Origin: Streptomyces pyxinicus
Lineage (GTDB): Bacteria > Actinomycetota > Actinomycetes > Streptomycetales > Streptomycetaceae
Direction: 5' to 3'
Assembly (NCBI RefSeq): GCF_024753135.1
Contig: NZ_JANUGP010000010.1
Span: 168,017 to 232,016 of the forward strand
Length of the DNA: 64,000 bases
A model generated the notes under the pieces. That model was not told the origin of the DNA. It was given only the letters and a program-made list of their open reading frames with translations, and ran no database searches. The translations under genes and the position numbers were made by a program. Numbering within the stretch: the first letter of the stretch is position 1; each line of letters begins with the position of its first letter. Of the stretch, positions 53,186 to 64,000 are shown in pieces.

Positions 53186-55515
53186 CGCGCAGTTCCTTCC
53201 GTGTCGATGTGCCAGCTGAGTTCCGCGTACCGCACCAGGTCGGCGACCTCGTGCGGGGCGCGGACGAACTCCGTGATCAGCTCCGCCACCAGGGCGGGGC
53301 GGTCGTGCGGCGCGTAGTGACCGGCGACGGCCAGCTCCGCGTACCGCGCGTGCGGGAAGCACCGGGCGGCCTCGCGGGCCCGGGCGGGGGAGGAGATGCC
53401 GTCGAACTCCGAGCAGACGAACAGCGCGGGCACGGCCACCCGCGGTGCCTGTGCCGCCGAGTCCAGCCGCCACAGGTCCACGAGCTGCCGGGCGTACCGG
53501 ACGAGCACCTCGGCGTGCCGGAAGGGCCGCCGCACCTCGTCGGCGAGCGCCCTGCTGAGCACTCCGAGCACCCCGGCGTCCCGCGCCCCCGGGCTGCCCT
53601 TGCCGCCCGCCGCGCCCGGGGCCAGCAGGTCCAGCATCCGGGCGGCCTTGTCGGGCCTGCGGTCCAGCGCGCGGCACACCGCCGCGAGGTCGGACTCGTA
53701 CTTGGTGTCCATGCCGTCCCAGCGGTCGTTCTGCCGGAACGTGGCGTTCAGGAAGACGAGGGAGGCGACGGCCTCGGGGCGGTGCTGCTGGAAGGCCGTG
53801 GCGATCTTGGCGCCGGTGCACCAGCCGAGCAGATGGGCGCGCTCGGCGCCGGCCGCTTCCAGTACGGCGTCGATGTCACCGAGCTGCTGCCGGGTGCCCC
53901 AGGCCGGATCGTCCCGCTCGGTGCCGCGTACCTGCCAGGTGACGACGCGGTGGTGCGGGGTCAGGTGCGCGCACAGCCGGGTCAGGAAGCCGGGGCCCTG
54001 CCCGAGCGCGTTCAGAACGAGCAGCGGCGGCCCCTCGCCGGCCCCGCCCTCGAACAGCACGAGCGGCCGCCCGGCCACCTCCACGACACGCTGCCGCAAC
54101 GCCGGGCCCCTTGGCGCCGACAGCGCCTGACAGGCCCGCACGGCACCGAACAGCTCCCACTGGTCGGCGGGGGAGAGCGACACGGGGGCGGCCGGGTCGG
54201 CGCCGGCGGCGGACGACCGCGGGAGTGCGGAGGCCTCTGTCGTCCGGGGGGTGGCCGGGGTGTCCATCCTGCCCGGGGAGAGCTGGACCGCCTTGACGGG
54301 TGCCGGGTGGTCGGCGCACGGGGCCGGTTTCGGGGCGGCGGAGGGTTCCCGGGGGCGCGGCGGTGCGGTGGCGGGCGCCGCGGGGGTCACCGGTGGCGTG
54401 GTGCCGGCCGCGTGGACCCCGGCCGTGTCGAGCCCGGCAGCCTCGGACCGTGCCGTGTCGTGCGCCATGCCGCTGGACCACGCGGCGCCGGACGGCCCCG
54501 CGTTCGCTTCCGCCCCGCCGGACACCGTCCCGTCGGCCCCCGCCCGGCTCGGCGCAGGCGCCTCCGAGGATGCCGGCGCCGCGTCCCGCAGCCGTACCGC
54601 CGCCCGGCGTACGTCGGTCAGGCGGAGGTGCAGGAGGCGGTCGGCGGCGCTGAAGTCGGCGCGGTCCGGTACCGGGCGTACGTCGATGCCGTGCACGGCG
54701 CCGGCCCGGGCGAGCACGTCGGCCAGCGGGACCGGGGCGGGCCGGGGCACCGTGGCGAATCCGTCGGGCAGTTCGCCGGGCGCGCCGGACCGCCAGAGTT
54801 CCCCGGCGGCCTGTTCCGCCGTCAGCAGGGTCAGGCCGAGGCCCGCCACCCCGGCCACCCGCAGCGGATGCCGCTCGAACCAGTCCGGCGCCCGGTCCCC
54901 GACCTCGGCGCGCACCGAGTGCAGCGCCCACAGCAGCCGGTGCAGGCCCGGCGGGCACTCGCCCAGCTCCGGCGCCCGGGCGTCCACCACCGGCGCCGTG
55001 CGCAGCACCCGCCAGGACACCCCGGCGTCCAGGCACGCCTCCACCGCCAGCCGTTCCAGGTCCCGGTACGACCGGTGCGCCCGGCCCGCGTCGGGGCTCG
55101 TGTCCGGGCCCACGTGCGCGTAGCCGGTGGCCCCGAGGGCGGGCAGTGCGGCGAGCAGCGCACCGGCCAGTACGGCGTCCGCGCGTGCCCCGCGGACCGG
55201 TGACCGGTCCCAGCCCGGCACCACGCACCACACCCGCTCCGCCGTCCAGGCCTTCAGTTCGGCGGCGACGGAGTCGGGCTCGGCGCACACCACGGTCAGC
55301 CGCCCCGCGTCGGGGGCCTCCGGCTCCTCGCCGCCGCACCGCGCCACGAACCCGGCCAGCTCCCGCCGGTCCGGCGCGGGCGCCCCCGGCCGGGACCGGG
55401 CGGCGGACAGCAGGACCACCTCGGTGCCGGCGGATTCCGTGGCCGCCAGGCAGCGGGCGGCCAGCCGGCCCGCGAGGAGGGGTGACGTACCGGCGATCAG
55501 CACACGCTGCGGCAT
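53182..55515 (-). CDS. Fusion of NAD(P)-binding-like domain with Cys-nucleophile alpha/beta hydrolase
   Basis: A 777-residue fusion. Residues 1-320 resemble an extended SDR/Rossmann protein (RVLIAGTSPLLAGRLAARCL), but the nucleotide loop is not a clean GxxGxxG, so cofactor binding is doubtful. Residues about 320-470 are an Ala/Pro/Gly linker. Residues about 480-777 are an alpha/beta hydrolase: LLGWCTGAKIAT is the nucleophile elbow with Cys in place of Ser, SEFDGISSP may hold the acid and VAGHYAPHDRP the His. Cys nucleophiles are known in some thioesterases and dienelactone hydrolases. It may release, transfer or hydrolyse the chain. GGAGG precedes the ATG. It is coupled to the methyltransferase and divergent from the discrete carrier/A genes. 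Confidence 0.75.
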   Translation of the reverse strand: MPQRVLIAGTSPLLAGRLAARCLAATESAGTEVVLLSAARSRPGAPAPDRRELAGFVARCGGEEPEAPDAGRLTVVCAEPDSVAAELKAWTAERVWCVVPGWDRSPVRGARADAVLAGALLAALPALGATGYAHVGPDTSPDAGRAHRSYRDLERLAVEACLDAGVSWRVLRTAPVVDARAPELGECPPGLHRLLWALHSVRAEVGDRAPDWFERHPLRVAGVAGLGLTLLTAEQAAGELWRSGAPGELPDGFATVPRPAPVPLADVLARAGAVHGIDVRPVPDRADFSAADRLLHLRLTDVRRAAVRLRDAAPASSEAPAPSRAGADGTVSGGAEANAGPSGAAWSSGMAHDTARSEAAGLDTAGVHAAGTTPPVTPAAPATAPPRPREPSAAPKPAPCADHPAPVKAVQLSPGRMDTPATPRTTEASALPRSSAAGADPAAPVSLSPADQWELFGAVRACQALSAPRGPALRQRVVEVAGRPLVLFEGGAGEGPPLLVLNALGQGPGFLTRLCAHLTPHHRVVTWQVRGTERDDPAWGTRQQLGDIDAVLEAAGAERAHLLGWCTGAKIATAFQQHRPEAVASLVFLNATFRQNDRWDGMDTKYESDLAAVCRALDRRPDKAARMLDLLAPGAAGGKGSPGARDAGVLGVLSRALADEVRRPFRHAEVLVRYARQLVDLWRLDSAAQAPRVAVPALFVCSEFDGISSPARAREAARCFPHARYAELAVAGHYAPHDRPALVAELITEFVRAPHEVADLVRYAELSWHIDTEGTAR

Positions 55516-55830
55516 GCGTACCGTCCTCCTGTGCCGGCGGGCGCCGCCGAGGGCCTGATTCCCGGGGCCTGGAAACAAAATGAAGATCCCCGATGGTCCG
55601 CTCTATACGGGCCGGAATTCTGCTCAATAGTGCGCACGCCGGAAAAGTGCCCGGACGCCCTTGCGGTGGCGGAAATTCCGTCGTTAGCATCCCCGCGCCG
55701 GATTTCTCTCGACCGGGCCGCACGCCCTTTCCGCGACGTTCCCCGGAATCGTCCGCACGCGTGCACACCGACACGGCTCACCCGGCACACCGGCACCACC
55801 CCGGCGACGACGAGAAGGACGAGGCGCACC
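55516..55830. promoter_or_regulatory. Divergent intergenic region with cluster palindrome copy 4
   Basis: A 315-bp gap with no gene. At 55621-55636 is TGCTCAATAGTGCGCA, the reverse-orientation version of the cluster palindrome (other strand: TGCGCACTATTGAGCA). It is 106 bp from the hydrolase-fusion start and 195 bp from the carrier start, suiting control of both operons. Nearby are AT-rich stretches, and GAATTCCG beside the palindrome as at copy 3, plausibly part of a shared promoter. Nothing else was recognised. Confidence 0.55.
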
Positions 55831-56085
55831 GTGGCGACGACTTGGGACGAGACCTACGAGAAGCTGGTCAGGGCCGCACTCACCGACTACCCCCCGACCG
55901 CTCCGCTGCGCGCCGACGTCCCGTTGCCCGCGCACGGCCTGGACTCCCTCGGCATGGTCGGCCTCTCCGCCCGGCTGGAGGACGCCTACGGCATCGAGTT
56001 CCCCGACGGCGCCCTCGTCCCGGCCAGCTTCGCCACCCCTGCCGACCTGTGGCGCGTGGTCAGCGGCTGTCTGGCGGACCGGTGA
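55831..56085 (+). CDS. Discrete carrier protein
   Basis: An 84-residue acyl/peptidyl carrier with the modification site HGLDSLGM and the usual four-helix pattern. The GTG start is preceded by AAGGA. Its stop overlaps the start of the discrete adenylation gene (GTGA), so the two are a pair: the A enzyme most likely loads an amino acid onto it as starter, comparable to LnmQ-LnmP. It could instead be the donor ACP for beta-branching, which is otherwise missing here. Confidence 0.9.
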   Translation: MATTWDETYEKLVRAALTDYPPTAPLRADVPLPAHGLDSLGMVGLSARLEDAYGIEFPDGALVPASFATPADLWRVVSGCLADR

Positions 56086-57742
56086 CGGGCGGCGAGCCGG
56101 TGAGGGCCGGTGAACCGGTGACCGGCGGCGAACCGGGCACCCTGCCGGGGGCCGCCCGGATGCTGCACGACTGGTTCGCCGACGGCCTCGCCCGCAACCC
56201 CGACGGACCCGCGCTGCGCATCCTCGACCGTGCGTGGAGCTACACCGAGGTCGACGCGCTCGCCCGCGCCTGGGCCGCCGCCATCGGCACGGCCGGTGAG
56301 ACCGGCGCGCCCGTCGCCGTGCTCGCCTCCAAGACCCCCGAGGCGTACATCGGCCTGCTCGCCGCCCTGTACGCCGGCGCCCCCGCCGTGCCGCTGAACC
56401 CGGAGAACCCGCCGGCCCGCAACGCCGCCGTGCTGCGGGCCGCGGGCTGCGGCGCGGTGATCGCCGCCCCGGACGCGGCGGGGCAGGTGGCCCGGCTGGT
56501 GGAGGCGGCACCCGTCCATGTCGCGCTGGCCCCGGGCACGGGCCGTACCGCCCTGCCCGCGAAGCTGCCGAGCGCCGTCGGCGAGGCCCGCGTCCTGACG
56601 GCGGACGAGCTGTCCGAACCCGGCGCCGGTAACGGGTGGCGGCCACCGGCCGGAACCCCCGACGACCTCGCCTACATCCTGTTCACCTCCGGCTCGACCG
56701 GCACCCCCAAGGGCGTGCCCGTCAGCCACGGCAACGTCTCGGCGTTCCTCGCCGCCTCGCTCTCCCGGTACGGCGTCCGCCCCCAGGACCGCTTCAGCCA
56801 GGTCCACGAGACCACCTTCGACCTGGCGATGTGCGACATCTTCCCGGCCTGGGCCGGCGGCGCCTGTGTCTGTGTGCTGTCCCGGCTCCAGGCCCTGGAC
56901 CCGGCACGCTGGGTGCGCCGGTACGCGCTGACCGTCTGGCACAGCACCCCCAGCCTCGCACGCGGCCTGCAACGCGCCGACCGGCTCGCCCCCGGCAGTC
57001 TGCGAGGCCTGCGCCAGTCGGTGTTCGCCGGCGAGCCCCTGCTCGTGGACACCGCCCGCTACTGGCAGCGGGCCGCACCCGACGGCGTCCTCGACAACAT
57101 CTACGGCCCCACCGAACTGACCATCGCCTGCACCGCGTTCCGCTGGCACCCGGACCAGGACCTGTCCGACCCGACGTACGGCGCCACCGTACCCATCGGC
57201 GCTCCGAACCCCGGCATGGCGGCCATGCTCCTGGCCCCGGACGGCTCGCCCGCCGACGGCACCGGCGAACTCGTCATGACCGGGCCCCAGATGTTCCGCG
57301 GCTACCTCGAACCGGCCCAGGACGCGGGCCGGTTCCTGCACCACGGCGGCCGGCGCTGGTACCGCACCGGCGACCAGGTGCGCGCCACCGCGCACGGCTG
57401 GGTCCACCTCGGCCGCAAGGACGCCCAGGTGAAGGTCAACGGCTACCGGGTGGAGGTCGGCGAGGTGGAGGCCGCCCTGCGCGACACCTCCGGCACCGAC
57501 GCCGTCGCGTTCGCGCTCGACGCGCCCGGCGGCACCCGGCTCGTCGCCTACCTGCTCGGCGACACCGAACCCGACACCGCGCACCTGGCCGAACGGCTCG
57601 CCGACCGCCTGCCGCCCTACATGCTGCCCCGCCACCTGTGGTGGCTGCCCGACGCACCGCTGAACGCCCATGGGAAGACGGACCGGACCCGGCTGCGCGA
57701 GGACGCCGCCCGCCGGCTCGGACACGAGGGGGAAGCCACGCC

Positions 57743-57746
<4 letters not shown>
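56082..57746 (+). CDS. Discrete adenylation enzyme (starter amino acid)
   Basis: A 554-residue stand-alone A domain, with FTSGSTGTPKGVPVSH (A3), the pocket segment TTFDLAMCDIF, VWHSTPSLARGL, DNIYGPTELTIACT (A5), RTGDQVRATAHGW (A7) and LGRKDAQVKVNGYRVE (A8), ending NAHGKTDRT with the catalytic Lys. The Asp of FDLA favours an amino-acid substrate. It resembles the DltA/stand-alone group; D-alanine as in leinamycin is a guess and the pocket should be checked. It overlaps both neighbours by GTGA (carrier before, PKS after). Confidence 0.9.

Positions 57747-64000
<6,254 letters not shown>

Overview
The window is a high-GC actinobacterial chromosome segment, almost certainly Streptomyces. The evidence is the extreme G/C preference at third codon positions, frequent GTG and TTG starts, a GH18 chitinase under a paired DasR-type promoter element, and many small Streptomyces-type conserved genes. 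It has two parts: chromosomal housekeeping and accessory genes (about 1-24.6 kb) and a hybrid NRPS/trans-AT polyketide biosynthetic gene cluster (about 24.7 kb to the right edge, running off the window).

Left part. In order: a truncated secreted chitinase; conserved small or membrane proteins; an azoreductase with a divergent HxlR regulator; a glutamate-cysteine ligase-like enzyme; a YheO/DauR-type regulator with a threonine dehydratase-like PLP enzyme; a WGR/beta-propeller protein; a TetR-glpD unit divergent from an alkyl-DHAP-synthase-like flavoprotein and a lipid kinase (a lipid/glycerol-phosphate island); a ClpC-like chaperone; a GreA-like factor; a 25-codon gene for ribosomal protein bL37; a YihY membrane protein; a TetR/DHA2 efflux pair with a clear operator region; and a few small enzymes, ending with a gene whose ribosome-binding site lies in a hairpin and a truncated haemoglobin.

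Right part, core assembly line. A discrete adenylation enzyme (56082) and a discrete carrier protein (55831) probably start the chain. The 2308-residue protein at 25188 reads carrier-Cy-Cy-A-PCP-oxidase-KS. Its A domain looks cysteine-specific, so a thiazole is expected. The terminal KS lacks the first catalytic His and should not extend. The protein at 38333 reads KS-flanking region-ACP-KS-KR-ACP-KS. The partial protein at 57743 reads DH-ACP-KR-KS-(dead ACP-like insert)-ECH2-ACP and continues past the window. No module has its own AT. Two free-standing AT-ER fusion proteins (35913, 47183) are present, and the ER half of the first looks dead. An HMG-CoA-synthase-like enzyme (33847), an ECH1-like dehydratase (35087) and the in-line ECH2 domain indicate a beta-branch. 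Also present are a type II thioesterase, a phosphopantetheinyl transferase, an MFS exporter, a PIG-L deacetylase, a methyltransferase and a Rossmann-like/alpha-beta-hydrolase fusion. The layout (discrete A plus PCP, Cys-thiazole module, AT-ER, HCS/ECH, KS//DH-ACP-KR order) recalls leinamycin-type systems, but the DUF-SH region that defines that family is not inside the window.

Most unusual features: two paralogous proteins of unknown function, each an internal tandem duplication, bracketing the second AT-ER gene (46287, 49551); a 16-bp palindrome TGCNCA-N4-TGNGCA/G at four cluster promoters (24628, 46176, 51562, 55621) with a degenerate fifth copy (33757); an AT fused to a dead ER; an ACP-like insert with Pro in place of Ser; and a Cys-nucleophile hydrolase fusion translationally coupled to a methyltransferase. 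Several neighbouring genes overlap as GTGA or ATGA, indicating tight operons. No tRNA, rRNA, CRISPR array or insertion sequence was seen.
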